A stretch of 64,000 bases of DNA from assembly GCA_002943765.1 (NCBI GenBank), contig PQWQ01000027.1:186001-250000 (forward strand). The letters run 5' to 3'. Of this stretch, positions 48,025 to 59,808 are shown piece after piece. The position numbers and the translations under genes were made by a program. How positions within the stretch are numbered: position 1 is the first letter of the stretch; every line of letters begins with the position of its first letter. The notes below the pieces were generated by a model. It ran no database searches, was not told the origin of the DNA, and saw nothing but the letters and a program-made list of their open reading frames with translations. Origin of the DNA: Psoroptes ovis (Eukaryota > Arthropoda > Arachnida > Sarcoptiformes > Psoroptidae).

Positions 48025-48374
48025 AATTTCATGAAGAATTTCAAAGGATTTAAAAAAAATTGAAATCAAGATTCGAATGTTTCTGCAAAATCGAATGCTT
48101 TTTTTCTCCCTTCACCACCAAAAAATTCGTCTGTTCAATAATTTAAGCGCTAAATGTGTTAGCGCCAACAGCCAATGTTTGTTTGCGCGCGTGTCTTTGT
48201 TTACCAATAAAAAAAACCGCGCGCGCAAACAACCAATCACAGATTGTACACACAGAGACAGAAAAGTGTACCTTTCAAATATTTTGTTTTTAAATTTTTT
48301 TTATTTATTTTGATTTTAAAAATTTTATTTTTGTTAAAAAATTATTAAGATTATGTCCACGAATCCTTAAAGAA
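48025..48374. promoter_or_regulatory. Divergent CDC7/EME1 promoter with E2F-like and CCAAT motifs
   Basis: Inverted repeat TTGTTTGCGCGCG (48179-48191) / CGCGCGCAAACAA (48220-48232) is perfect over 13 bp with a 28-bp spacer. A second one, GCGCTAA (48147-48153) / TTAGCGC (48159-48165), runs into GCGCCAA. Three CCAAT boxes lie at about 48172, 48204 and 48233. GCGC with flanking A/T is the form of E2F/DP sites, which would fit S-phase expression of a kinase that starts replication. Function is inferred. Confidence 0.6.
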
Positions 48375-50057
48375 ATGAATCAAATTATTGATCTAACCAA
48401 TGATGATATTTCTAATGATAATAATCAATCAAATGATGATTCGCTATTAAGACCATTATTGATTAATAAAAATAATGATAAATTGGAATCAAAATCAAAA
48501 TTTAATGCAATCATTGATTGTATTGAATTATCCAATGATAATAATGATGATGATTCAAGCGATATAGAAATAATTGAAGAAAAACTGAATGATAATCATA
48601 TCGATTATGATGACGACAAAGACAATCAGATACATCAATCATCATTCACATGTATTAAAGACCGAAACGGCGAAAATGATGACAATAATTTTCGTTTTGA
48701 AGGTGAAGATTTGTCGGACAACAATGAAGAATGGATTGAATTAGATGAAGATAACCGATGCCATAGTACACCAGTGATTAGTCGTATTCATCATAATCTG
48801 TATCGTTCATCAAAAAATCTTAAATCATCGACAGCAGTAAAAAGTGGTAAAAAAGCCTTATTGAAATCGAAAAGATTGAAAAAACATTCAGACAACAATA
48901 ATAGATTGATCAATAAAAATTTGTTTGATGATAATGACCCAGACATTGAACAAAATGACCAGCAAACAGAGCATCCAGCCGATAAAATTCGACAAAATAA
49001 CATCTTAAATTACATTTCCATTATATTTGACAAAAATTTGCATGATTTAGCCACAAATGAATTTGAAACACTAATTAAATCGAAAAATTTAAATTTTGAA
49101 ATTAATGAACAATGTGACAGTGATCTTTGTTGTGTTACATGGAAATGTCATCCAGAGCTATCAAAGCTTATTGAAAATAATACGAATACATCTGCATTTA
49201 AATTGATAAAAATTCTGAAGAATTTTCTATTCGATCATTTATTATTGTTGATTGATTGTGATCGATTACATAAATATTTAGATGTTTACCTTGATGACCA
49301 ACGACAAACCAATGAATTATTTGAATCAATCAAGAAATGCTGTGAACGATTCAACATATTCAATGTGACAGTCATCGTTTATCAATTGGAAAAGCATTTA
49401 CGCGCACAACAAAAAATTTTTGATGATTCATTTAAACGTAAAATAATTAATGATTTAAATGTCAATGATCATGATGATGATGATGATAATTTGCTACCAC
49501 AAATACCCGTTGCTCGAAATAATAAACGTAAATGGCCATATCGAACAACAATGAACTATGATAATTTAGATTCAATATTGATCGATTGTAAAATGACTTT
49601 TCTGCATCAATTTAATACGAAATTATCGTTTAAAATCTTGAATACCAAAGAAGAATTATCAAATTCAATATTTCAATATACCCGATCATTGGCTGAACAA
49701 TATTTTCGTTATAATAAGAGTAATAATAGCATGAATCTGAATTATTTTGCTTTATCCGACAGTAAACATTTGACCATTGATCCATTGGTTGATGGGAAAA
49801 AATTATGGCTACAACAATTGTTACAATTTCCAAATTTAAATTATGAATTAGCCGAAATGTTGGTGGAAAAATTCGCCAATCCATTTAAATTATATCAACA
49901 ACTAATCAATCAACAATCATCATCCAAAGCTATTGAATGGCTGTCAAATTTATCAACGAATAATACCAATAATAATCGACGTATTGGTCATGAATTAGCA
50001 ACGAAAATTTATAAATTTTTTACAACCAAAAATCCAAATGAAATATTGAAAAGTTAA
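48375..50057 (+). CDS. EME1: Crossover-junction endonuclease subunit EME1
   Basis: Single exon, 560 residues. Residues 1-150 are acidic and low complexity and begin with IIDLTNDD, a good SUMO-interaction-type motif. A lysine-rich patch follows near 155-178. The middle is an ERCC4-like fold (FDHLLLLIDCDRLHKYL; VTVIVYQLEKHLRAQQKI) without the ERKxxxD nuclease motif, as expected for the inactive partner. The C-terminal helix-hairpin-helix part carries KKLWLQQLLQFPNLNYELAE and RRIGHELATKIY, which match the vertebrate EME1 ending. EME1 pairs with MUS81 to cut branched DNA from recombination and stalled forks. It lies head to head with CDC7 and upstream of ASPM. Confidence 0.85.
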   Translation: MNQIIDLTNDDISNDNNQSNDDSLLRPLLINKNNDKLESKSKFNAIIDCIELSNDNNDDDSSDIEIIEEKLNDNHIDYDDDKDNQIHQSSFTCIKDRNGENDDNNFRFEGEDLSDNNEEWIELDEDNRCHSTPVISRIHHNLYRSSKNLKSSTAVKSGKKALLKSKRLKKHSDNNNRLINKNLFDDNDPDIEQNDQQTEHPADKIRQNNILNYISIIFDKNLHDLATNEFETLIKSKNLNFEINEQCDSDLCCVTWKCHPELSKLIENNTNTSAFKLIKILKNFLFDHLLLLIDCDRLHKYLDVYLDDQRQTNELFESIKKCCERFNIFNVTVIVYQLEKHLRAQQKIFDDSFKRKIINDLNVNDHDDDDDNLLPQIPVARNNKRKWPYRTTMNYDNLDSILIDCKMTFLHQFNTKLSFKILNTKEELSNSIFQYTRSLAEQYFRYNKSNNSMNLNYFALSDSKHLTIDPLVDGKKLWLQQLLQFPNLNYELAEMLVEKFANPFKLYQQLINQQSSSKAIEWLSNLSTNNTNNNRRIGHELATKIYKFFTTKNPNEILKS

Positions 50058-50359
50058 TTTTATATTTCAATGTGAATAAAAAGATTATAGTTTTTCAAAA
50101 TTTTTAAAATTATTTAAAAATTGGCTAAAAGCACAAATTCATTTTTTAAAATTTTGACATTTCATTTATGAACGAACCGCTTTTTTTTTTTGGTTTCTCA
50201 CATGCGCAATTTTTGCCCTCTTAAATGGACCAATCAGAATTCAGCAATATTTAAACCGTTTTTTTTTTTTTTTGGATTCGATCTGTCATATTTTTAATTT
50301 TAAAACAATTAAATTTCGACGACTAAATCATCGATTTATTTGATAAATAATTTGAAAAA
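50058..50359. promoter_or_regulatory. EME1 3' end and ASPM promoter
   Basis: AATAAA at 50075-50080, 18 bp after the EME1 stop, is a likely poly(A) signal. GACCAATCAG at about 50228 is a CCAAT box. The remaining bases contain two T runs. ASPM transcription should start in this 302-bp gap. Confidence 0.5.
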
Positions 50360-53300
50360 ATGGATTTTAATGACTTTGTTGATGATGATGATGTTGTTGA
50401 TGATTATTGTCCAGTTGATCTTCAATTTTTTAATTGTGATAAAGAAAATAATGATAATAGTAATGATAATTTCTTCAAATTACCGCCAAGATTAGCGGCA
50501 AGATTATTGAAAAAATATAATCACAATAATAATAACAATGAATCGAAAACAGCAACCGTCAATAGACATAAATTTTCTGCCATTCATAATCTTGATTTAA
50601 TCAATGATCAAAATGGTGAAATAATCAATGAAAATAACCGTAGGCAAACGATGGTCATTCGCTCGAATAAAAGAAAGGTATTTTTTTTTCCAATTGATTA
50701 TCTTTGTCAAAGATGAATAATTATTTTAATTTTAATAGGAGATTGAAGCCGTATCGATTTGTTCATCCGAATCAAATGGTGAAAATTTATCAAATAAACC
50801 GATGGATGATACAAATTATGTTGAATGGATTAATTCAATATTTGCAACAAGTTTTTTGATTGAAAATATCAATGTTGATACAGCTAGAATTATTAATGAT
50901 TGTATTATGAGTAAATCGACGAATTATAGCGATCATTGTAGTACTGGTAAAGAACCGGTATTGAAAGATGGTATCACATCAATCGCATATCGTGAAGAAC
51001 AAATGATGAATCTTTTGCGTGAAAAAGCCCTGAAATTTTATCAATTTGAAGAAATAACTTTGGCTAAAGAAGCACTGCTTGAAGATGTTAAACTACAACG
51101 ATATTTCATACGCAAAGATCGTTCAATACATATTGATGTTGGCTCAAAAAAACATATTTTGGAAATTTTTTTAAAAAATTACAACCCTCTATGGTTGAAG
51201 GTTGCACTGGAAACAATATTCAACGGTAGAATCAATAATCGAAATGAATTTCGTAATTTAGTTCAATTCCTCACCCATCATCTACTGTCATTCAAAGATA
51301 TGGCTAAACGTCGAAACAAAAATGTGACAACTTATTTTATGAACGAAAACAATGTCCGATTGGCCAAAGAACATATTCTTTTCTATTTCATTTTAATCGT
51401 ACATTTTTTAGACGTTGCCAAACGTAATCGGCTGATTGATCACGATCCATGTTTGTTTCGTAAAAATGCTGAATGTAAATCATCACGTGACATCGTTGTA
51501 TCGTTTAGTCGTGATTACATCACTGGTGTTGGTGATATAACAAAAAGTTTACGAAATGCCGGTATACATTTGATTTATGTACAAAATCCAATCGAAGAAT
51601 TTAATTTCACAGTCAATTACTTGAGTGAAGATATTCGTTGTGGGCTGCGTTTAGCCCGTATCCTCGAAATAATTTATCAACGAAACGATATTTTACCATT
51701 ATTACTCTATCCATCTGATAATATCACAAGAAAATTGCACAACATGCAAATCGTATTCCGGATCATGGAGCAAGCTGGCATCAATATGAATTGCAATGGA
51801 CAAGTTATTGTCCCCAAAGATATTTGTATCGGTAATCGTATGAAAACACTTTATTTGCTGGATTGTTTAATGAAAATTTATGATCTCCGGCAACGTGAAA
51901 TTGAATATCAAAAATCATTGAACAAAATTATTGTCATTCAACGAGCCATACGTGGATGGATAGCCACAAGACGAGAGCGGAGTGATTTTTTGCACAAAAA
52001 ATCATCCTGTATCATTATTCAACGATTTTATCGTTTATATTGTTCTATGAAAAAATGTCGTCAAGAATTTTTATTGAAAAAACGAGCTGCCATAAAGATT
52101 CAAAGTACATGGCGCGGCACTCATCAACGCAAATATTTTATTCGATTACGACAAAATGTAATCACGGTTCAACGTCGATTTAGAGCCAATTTGGAGATGA
52201 AAATTTGTCGTCGAAAATTTCTGTTGGATCGCCAAAGTGCTATTCAAATCCAGATTTTTTACCGATCATATTGTTTGATGAAAAAATGTCGTCAAGAATT
52301 TTTGTCTCAAAAACAAGCTGCCATCACTATGCAAGCAAATTGGCGCAAATATCACCAACGGAGCCATTACCTTAAATTGCGACAAAGTGTTTTGACGTTG
52401 CAGCAATTATTTCGAGCAAATCAAGAAATGAAACGATGCCGTGAGCTATTCCGAATGAAACGTCAGAGTGCTATTAAAATTCAACGATTTTACCGTTCAT
52501 ATTGTCAAACGGTTGAATGTCGTCGAGAATTTTTGTTGAAAAAGCATGCTGCCGTAACTTTGCAGAAAAATTGGCGTAGATATTACCTGGCAAAACGTTA
52601 TAATAAATTGAGACAAAGTGTCATAACAATACAAAAGCTATTCCGTGCTAATCGTGAAATGAGAAAATATTTTAAAAATTTCCAATTACAACGTTATAGC
52701 GCGATTAAAATTCAAAACTATTATCGTTCATATTGTTTAATGAAAAAATATCGTCAAGAATTTTTATCCAAAAAACATGCTTCGATTACTATTCAATGCT
52801 ATTGGCGAAGATATCAAGCACAAAAACATTATAATGAAATGCGTCGTTATGTCATCATCGTGCAACGACGATTCCGAGCTAATCAATTGATGAAAAAAGA
52901 TTATAATCATATGAAACAATTAAAAATGGCTACCATATTCGTACAGAAAAGATTTAGACAAAATAAACAATTTAATATTGATCGCAATAATTATAAATTA
53001 ATGAAAAGCTCTTCAATCATAATTCAATCATATTGGCGAAAATATTGTGAACGCACTCGTTATATTACATTACGACAAAGTGTTGTGAAAATACAGCAAT
53101 TATTCCGAGCTAATCAAGAGATGAAAAAATGTCGTAAAGAATATGAATTAAAACGTCAAAGTGTCATAAAAATTCAGCGATATTTCCGTGCCTATTGTTT
53201 AATGAGAAAATGTCGCGAAGAATTTTTATTGAAAAAACGAGCTGCCATAACAATTCAGAAAAATTGGCGTAGACATTGTCAACAAGGGTATTACCTTAAA

Positions 53301-54410
53301 TTACGACAAAATGTTATAATCATTCAACGCCGATTCCGAGCTAATCGATTAATGAAGAATGATTATAATCACATGCAACGATTGAAATGGGCTACGATAT
53401 TCATCCAAAAAAGATTTCGACAAAATAAACAATTTACAATTGACTATAATAACTATCAACTAATGAAGAAATCTGCTTCGATTATACAATCGTGGTTCCG
53501 TAATTTACAGAAAAAATCAGCAATAATTAAATGGCAAACATTGGTCATGACTGTATTCACTGAATATAAACAAAAACGTCGACAAGCAGCCATTTTGATT
53601 CAGGTAATTTAGATTTAGATTTAAATCAAAAATGATAGTCCAATTTCAAAATTTCAATTTTTCCAGAAAACATGGCGTGGATTCATCGTACGTAAACATG
53701 AAAAATTTGTCAATTTTCAATTGATTCGTGAACGATTAGAATATGCAAACAATTCAGCAACTGAGAATAAAAAATTAATTAATATTGTTGAAAAATCTAT
53801 TGAACGTTATCGTTCAAAAGCTCGTATTGATTTAAAACAAAGAGAATTGGAAATATTTGAAATGGCAACCACTTATTCGAATGAAATATGTCAAATATTA
53901 ATACAATCAGATTGGTTAATGTTTGAATTGATCAATTCATTGGATTTTTTTAACCGAAGTGAACCACATAAAAAATTAATTGGACAAATATTAGGAATTA
54001 TTATTAATATATTGACAAAAACTGATTCCAAATATTTTCACCACGATGAATCGTTGGAAAAAATAATCATATTATTACGTAATTTTCCACGTTCTCCATC
54101 TATAATTCATAGATGTTTGATAATTATCAATTTTCTACTAAATAATAAGAAATTATTGAAGGTATTTGTTTCATTTTTTTCAATAATTAATATAATTAAT
54201 TATTTTTCTGAACTTTAGTTTTATAAACAAAACAGTTATTTAATGCAAATATTGGAACAAACGATGAAAAAATATGCCACCGATCATCGGCAATCGACAA
54301 TTTATATTAATAATAATTATTGTGGTTTTGAACAATTCAAAAGTAATCAATCATCATCGAAATTTAAAATGACAAATGTTTGTGCTGAAATACGAAAGAA
54401 AATTTTTTAA
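50360..54410 (+). CDS. ASPM: Abnormal spindle (ASPM/Asp) protein
   Basis: Four exons, 50360-50677, 50739-53603, 53667-54161 and 54219-54410, 1289 residues, all phase 0. After an Asp/Asn-rich start comes the ASPM block NYNPLWLKVALETIF, then a calponin-homology part (about 257-490) with FSRDYITGVGDITKSLRNAG and DIRCGLRLARILEI. About 22 IQ motifs (calmodulin-binding) run from about residue 500 to 1070, e.g. IKIQRFYRSY, ITIQKNWRR, ITIQKLFRAN. A non-repetitive helical C-terminal part (about 1080-1289) ends the protein. ASPM works at spindle poles with calmodulin and katanin. The N-terminal ASH-containing region typical of the family is not seen, so the protein is short; an unseen upstream exon is possible but the gap to EME1 is only 302 bp. 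Confidence 0.93.
52011..52934 (+). repeat. Four tandem 231-bp (77-residue) IQ-triplet units in ASPM
   Basis: Units start at 52011, 52242, 52473 and 52704. Each encodes three IQ motifs in the fixed order FYR(S/L)YC, xWR(G/K/R), (L/R)FRAN. A further partial unit and a full unit with an extra RFRQNKQF motif follow downstream to about 53470. Confidence 0.85.
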
Positions 54411-54487
54411 ATTAATTAATTTTTTTTTAATGGAAGTTATTTACAACAATTTTTTAAAGCTTTCATTTAATTCAATTGGAATTATGG

Positions 54488-54493
54488 AATAAA
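54488..54493 (+). promoter_or_regulatory. Candidate poly(A) signal of ASPM
   Basis: AATAAA 77 bp after the ASPM stop codon, in an AT-rich 3' region. Confidence 0.5.
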
Positions 54494-54663
54494 ATATTAT
54501 TTTTTAAATTTTTAAAATTCGAAAATTAAAATTGCCATTTATTATTGAGTCTATTGAGTCGTTTAACAAATAAAATCAATAACCTTTAGGCCCTTTTAAT
54601 TAACTAAGAAAATTCATTCAATTTTAAAGTCGTTTTAAGTCTATTTTCTTGTATTTTTTCACG

Positions 54664-55208
54664 ATGAAAATTTCTCATAAACACCGAACAATGTCAAATA
54701 GTGTATATTTTTGTCAATTAATTGTAATTATTTCAATTTTATTCAATCTATTATTGACAACAACAATACATCAACAACGAAATTTAGGTAAAATTGTCTT
54801 TATTAATTAATTAATTAATGTCTTAAATGTAATGAGCTCATTTATTATTATTTTCTTTTTGTTTCAAAAGGCATAATGGCTCAAGAATTTTCTAAGACAA
54901 TAACTGCCACCGATGATAACATTACCAGTACAATTGTCAATGATACGATTATGATGAAAAAATTATTGAATAATGGTGATTTTCCTCTGAAATTACAACA
55001 AAAACAAACTCAAACAGATGAATCGAAAACCAATGATGATGATAATGGTGATAATTTTGGTCAAAAAATAATCAAATGGATTAAAGGACCATTTCGACAA
55101 TGGCTTCGTTCGAATAATATTCTATTCATTGTAATATCATTGAGCATTATCATTCTATTATCATGTATTGTTCTATTATTTCATTTGACATGTTGTCGAC
55201 TATTTTGA
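54664..55208 (+). CDS. Small protein with two hydrophobic segments, unknown
   Basis: Two exons, 54664-54787 and 54871-55208, 153 residues, with a GT..AG intron and intact frame. Residues 17-34 (CQLIVIISILFNLLLTTT) are a signal peptide or membrane segment. The middle is Thr/Asn/Asp/Lys-rich and hydrophilic. Residues about 126-151 (LFIVISLSIIILLSCIVLLF) form a strong C-terminal membrane helix ending CCRLF. This suggests a small type I membrane protein with a roughly 90-residue lumenal or outer part, or a protein with two membrane passes. I do not recognise a family. AATAAA at 55223 follows the stop. The splice structure makes it more credible as a gene than the bare open frame. Confidence 0.6.
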
Positions 55209-55222
55209 GCATTGATGATGAA

Positions 55223-55228
55223 AATAAA
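55223..55228 (+). promoter_or_regulatory. Candidate poly(A) signal of the small membrane protein gene
   Basis: AATAAA 14 bp after the stop codon at 55208, just before the convergent lipase gene ends. Confidence 0.5.
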
Positions 55229-55298
55229 TTTTTTGCAGTTTTTTCAGTTCAAATTAATAAAAAATATTTAATTTTTAATCATTAATCATAACAATAGT

Positions 55299-57091
55299 CT
55301 ATGAGTATTGGCTTAAAATTTTCAAAATTCGACCATTAACAAGTCTACCGGCATCTTTTGACCAAATCATACCCATATGTGACATATTGCGGGGCAATTC
55401 ATAGTAATCGATTAATTTTACTGTGTTTAACATGAAAATTTGAATCAAAATAAATAACATATAAATTGATTGAAAGATTATAGTTAATTACCATTTAAAT
55501 TTTTCTTCAATGTCTGAATATCTTCCAATACATTTAATTCATCATTTGGTGAATAAATTATTGCCAAATGTTTTGAATTAATCTGCGATATATTATAAAT
55601 TGGTGGTAAAATTTTTTCATTTTGATTAATAATAATATCATTATTATTTTGATAATAATAATCATAATAATGTTTATAATTCAATTCATCATCTTTAAAA
55701 TCAAAATATCGTGGTTGTCCATCGTTTGACATTAAAATTTGTAAAAATTGTGCAAAATTCCATGATGATGAACCGGTCATCATATTATTCATATAAATAC
55801 CGGCACGATAATTATATGTTTCATCCGTTGACAGTCCACTCAATGCTTTCAAATATAAATGACATAAATGTCTTATGAAGAAATTTTCACAAATATTATT
55901 CGTAAAAATCATTAATTTTCGATTGCCTACAACTTCGAATGCATTTTTTCTTTAATTTCAAAGTGTTACAAAAAAAAATTTGATTAATTTAACATTTGTG
56001 AATATTTAAGAAAATGAAAAGTGTTCAAATGAATTTCAAACCTGAGCAAGCTTTCAGTCATTTTCAATGGCGTTAATTTTACCAATAAAAAACGCATACT
56101 GGTAATATAAACAACCGGAGCCAATGTTATGACTGGTTCGATTTTTTCGGAAAAATCAACATGTTTAGCCAATAATGCATAGATCATAAATGATCCTTGT
56201 GAATGGCCAACGTAAGTAATTGATTTTTGATTTGTTTTTGCGCATACATAATCGATTAATAGCGCTAAATCATCTACTAAATCATCGATTGAAAATGACC
56301 AAAATTCTTCACCTAAAATATGAAAAAATATTAGTTAATTTCCCATAAAATAATTCTAAGCAAATACAAACTATGAATATCAAGCGTTGTATGATTTTTC
56401 GAATAAAATGATCCACGATAATTTGCTAGCCATACATCATAGCCACGATTCGATAGAACAAAACCTAATGATCCACATACATTTGTTTGATTATCGTAAA
56501 TTAACTCCTTTTCATTATCTGGATTTAATTCATAATATTTTCCATTCGGGTCTAAGTGACCATTTCGATTAACCAACCATTGTCTACCATTGGTTTGAAA
56601 TCCATGTTGCAGGAAAATTGGTTTCAATAATTCATGGTTACTTTGATTCTGTTGTATATAAGGATTAATAATTCTAACCAGCTGTAATATATAGCCATTA
56701 TTTGTAGTTACGAAATGTGATTCATATCGAAAACCACGTGATTCGATCAATTCAAACTTTTGAATTTTTGAAAGAAAAACAATTTAAGAAAAAATAAAAA
56801 AAGCGTATCGGGTTGTCCGATAAGTTTTTGCTGCTTTTTTTAATTTTTTTTCAATTCAAAAAAACAGCAAGAATTTATGGGACAACCTAATATTTATATA
56901 TAATTAACACTTACAATACTTAAATTAGTATCATTTAAATGTTTGGTACCCGGTAAATGATTAGTCAATTTAATGAGAAAATCAAAGAAAAATATCATTA
57001 ATATAAGAAATAAAATGATTTCAATAATTGTTATTATCAATGTAAGCAATAAACAATGTTTGCATGAAAAATTTTTCATTTTATATTCCAT
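55299..57091 (-). CDS. Acid-lipase-type alpha/beta hydrolase with N-terminal membrane anchor
   Basis: Five exons, 57091-56915, 56756-56372, 56312-56042, 55949-55492 and 55420-55299, 470 residues. Residues 1-59 contain a long hydrophobic stretch (about 13-42) after KMKNFSCKH, more like a type II membrane anchor than a cleaved signal. Then come FELIESRGFRYESHFVTTNN, PIFLQHGFQTNGRQW, NRGYDVWLANYRGSFYSKNH, EEFWSFSIDDL and the nucleophile elbow GHSQG. The catalytic Asp is probably in YSPNDELN and the His in NMSHMGMIW, giving a complete triad. The family (lysosomal acid and gastric lipases) hydrolyses neutral lipid esters at acid pH. The exact substrate is unknown. Intron 1 contains a short hairpin MITE. 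Convergent with the small membrane protein gene. Confidence 0.9.
56810..56888. mobile_element. Hairpin MITE with mixed ends, class IV-like
   Basis: GGGTTGTCCGATAAGTTTTT then GCTGC; right arm CAGCAAGAATTTATGGGACA then ACCT. In intron 1 of the lipase gene, filling about half of that 158-bp intron. Confidence 0.86.
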
Positions 57092-57681
57092 TTCATTTAT
57101 TTATAATATTATTATTCAGGGGTTCTTCAAAAAAAATAATTAATTTCAACCAAATGAAATTATCATTAAATTCATTAAATAATAATAATGCCAAAGAAAT
57201 ACATGTGAAACGAATGTAAAAATATCTTATATTAATTATTTAAGAAAAGATATTAGGCCGTAAATGAATTTCTGTGTGTCTGTTGCTCTTGGTGAATCAA
57301 ACACACATTTTTTTTTGCCTACAAAAAACAACAAACAGTTAATGTATGTCTGATGGGTAGAAATGAATATTTGAAATTTTTTTTTTTTTTTTTTTTGTTT
57401 TGTTGTTTTCCCTTTACCTTTACAATAATTTAAAGTTAAATAATAAAACTTAAATAATAATGATAATGATTTCAAGGAAAATAATGATTTATCATTCATT
57501 TGTTGTCATTTTCTGGGGTTGAATTCAAATTGAAGGCTATAATTGTTGAACAAATGAAATGAATATCATTCGAAAACGATCGAAACATTTTTTTTTTTGT
57601 TCGATCGAAATTTCAAACATTTAGAAATATAAATGCAAAAACCATCGTTTAGCAATTTTTGTATTCAATATATATTATATT

Positions 57682-57759
57682 GGGTTGTCCGTAAAGTTTT
57701 CCATCGATTTACTGATTGAAAAACATTTTAAAATCCGCCAAAAACTTTTCGGCCAACTC
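57682..57759. mobile_element. Hairpin MITE, class III, reverse orientation
   Basis: GGGTTGTCCGTAAAGTTTTC ... AAAAACTTTTCGGCCAACTC with CGATTTACTGATTGAAAAAC in the middle. Confidence 0.83.
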
Positions 57760-58488
57760 AAATATATTTGCTTTGAAAAATAAAAAAAAACTTTAAAGTA
57801 ACTTTTGATGATGATGATGATGAGTACACACACACCACAATGTTTTGAAATTTTTGAAATTTCAATCAATTTTCATTCTATGTTTTGTTATTTCAAATCT
57901 TATCGATAATGAATTAAATTTGAAAGATTATCAAAGATTGTAATCACTTTGTTCATCATCGAACTGTTATTGAATCGAATATCCTTGAATTTTTATTTGA
58001 TTACATTTACAATAATAATAATAATAATTATAAGGTATGATTGCGTCGTTTAATAATCAACGAAAAAAATATGAAAACAGAATAAATTAACTTTTCATAA
58101 CTTCTTTAAGAAAGAAAAAAAAACTTTCTTAAATAAATGTTTCTTTTTTAATGTGAAAATGTTTCCCCGTTGAAACTGTTGAAGATTTGACCAAAACATA
58201 GCTAAAGTTAATGAGTTAATGAAGTAATTTTCCATTTATTCATTCATTCAATCGATTGATTATTATGACGAATGATGATGAATTAGTATTTCAACATTTT
58301 TTTTTTCGAATTATTCAAAAGGAATATGAGCAGCAGGTACATGGATATGGTAGGGTATGGATTTTTGTCGGTGAATCATTCAATCGTCCAAAATTGTTTA
58401 TTTCGTGCCATGTTTCGATCTAGTTTTTTAGGGTTTTCAAGTCAAAATATTGCTTAGATTTTCATCATTAAAAATAGAATGAAATATT

Positions 58489-58565
58489 AGGTTGTCCGAT
58501 AAGTTTTTGCCGATTTTTTCATAATTCCCTACGATATAATTGGCGAAAAACTTTTCGGACAACCT
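58489..58565. mobile_element. Hairpin MITE, class II, mixed left end
   Basis: AGGTTGTCCGATAAGTTTTT then GCCG; right arm AAAAACTTTTCGGACAACCT. Inner CTACGATATAATTGGC. Confidence 0.88.
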
Positions 58566-59260
58566 AAATAAAATGAAATTTTTAAATTTTTTCCTCAATT
58601 TTCAATTATAATAATGTTTTCGATTGTGTGTGTGTGTGCACGATGTGATACTTATTCATATCTTAAATCTAATTTATGACATGATGCTCAATTGTTGAAT
58701 GATATATTTATGTTTGAAAATGGCCCATACAATTACTCAGTTTGAAATGACCGAAATTTAAAATTTTTTCATTCAAAAATCATGAATAATCATCACCAAA
58801 ATGTAATTATTGAATTTCGTATTAATTAATGCGCATGGTCATTCATTGATCAATGATCATTTTTGATCATTTCAAATCGAATCATCTTCAAATCATCATT
58901 AAATCAAATCTTCATCAAAAAGATGATTGATTTGAATTTTTTTTTTTAGAAAAGTAAAAGTTTTGAGCCTTTGAAAGTTTTGCATGTTCATTGATTCATA
59001 ATTGTAAAATGATAATTGACGTCTTTGGCTTTGTATCTTGGCAATACTTTGGTGCATGCAAGCGCCTATATCATTCGCTGCTTACCTTGATTGCATGCCA
59101 TGTGATTGCACGTCATATCACTTGTCACTTGTCAGTGTGTTTAATCTAATTTCTATTCAAAGAAATTGTTGAATAAATGAAAAATCACGGAAGGATTTGT
59201 ATTCATTCATTCATTCGTTTTATCAATTAAAATCGAGAAATCGAGTATTTCAAATGTATT

Positions 59261-59337
59261 GGGTTGTCCGAAAAGTTTTTGCCGGTTTTTAAATGTTTTT
59301 CAATCAGTAAATCAGTGATAACTTTCTGGACAACTTA
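59261..59337. mobile_element. Hairpin MITE, class III
   Basis: GGGTTGTCCGAAAAGTTTTT then GCCGG; right arm GATAACTTTCTGGACAACTT. The middle carries TTTTTCAATCAGTAAATCAG. Confidence 0.83.
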
Positions 59338-59732
59338 ATATATTTGATTGATTATTCAATGATAATATGGTGAATTCATCAAAGTTGAATTGAAAAGTGA
59401 AATTCTTCGCAGTATTTTGGTCGATTCAAAGGCTAAAATCGAGAAAATAACAGTTTTGACTTCGAAAAACATTCGATTTTGATTTTCTTAAATCATCATC
59501 CTTATAATCTATAGCCTTTATAATCTATGAACTTGTTCACGAAGACAAATCGAATAGCATCATCGATTAATGGAAATGATGATTATCATAAATATTCAAA
59601 CAAGTTTTCAAATTTTCAAAACCATTTTGTACTCAAAAAAAAAAAAAAAAAATATGAATGATTATCTTCAAGTAATTTGACTATGAAATATTGGAGACTA
59701 TTGTTTTTTTTTCGTTGAGAATTTCAAATATT

Positions 59733-59808
59733 AGGTTGTCCCATAAGTTATGGCCTTTTTCGAATGGGAAAAAAAATTAAAAAACGGCAAAAACTTATGG
59801 GACAACCC
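59733..59808. mobile_element. Hairpin MITE, class IV
   Basis: AGGTTGTCCCATAAGTTATG then GCC; right arm GGCAAAAACTTATGGGACAA then CCCA. Confidence 0.89.
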
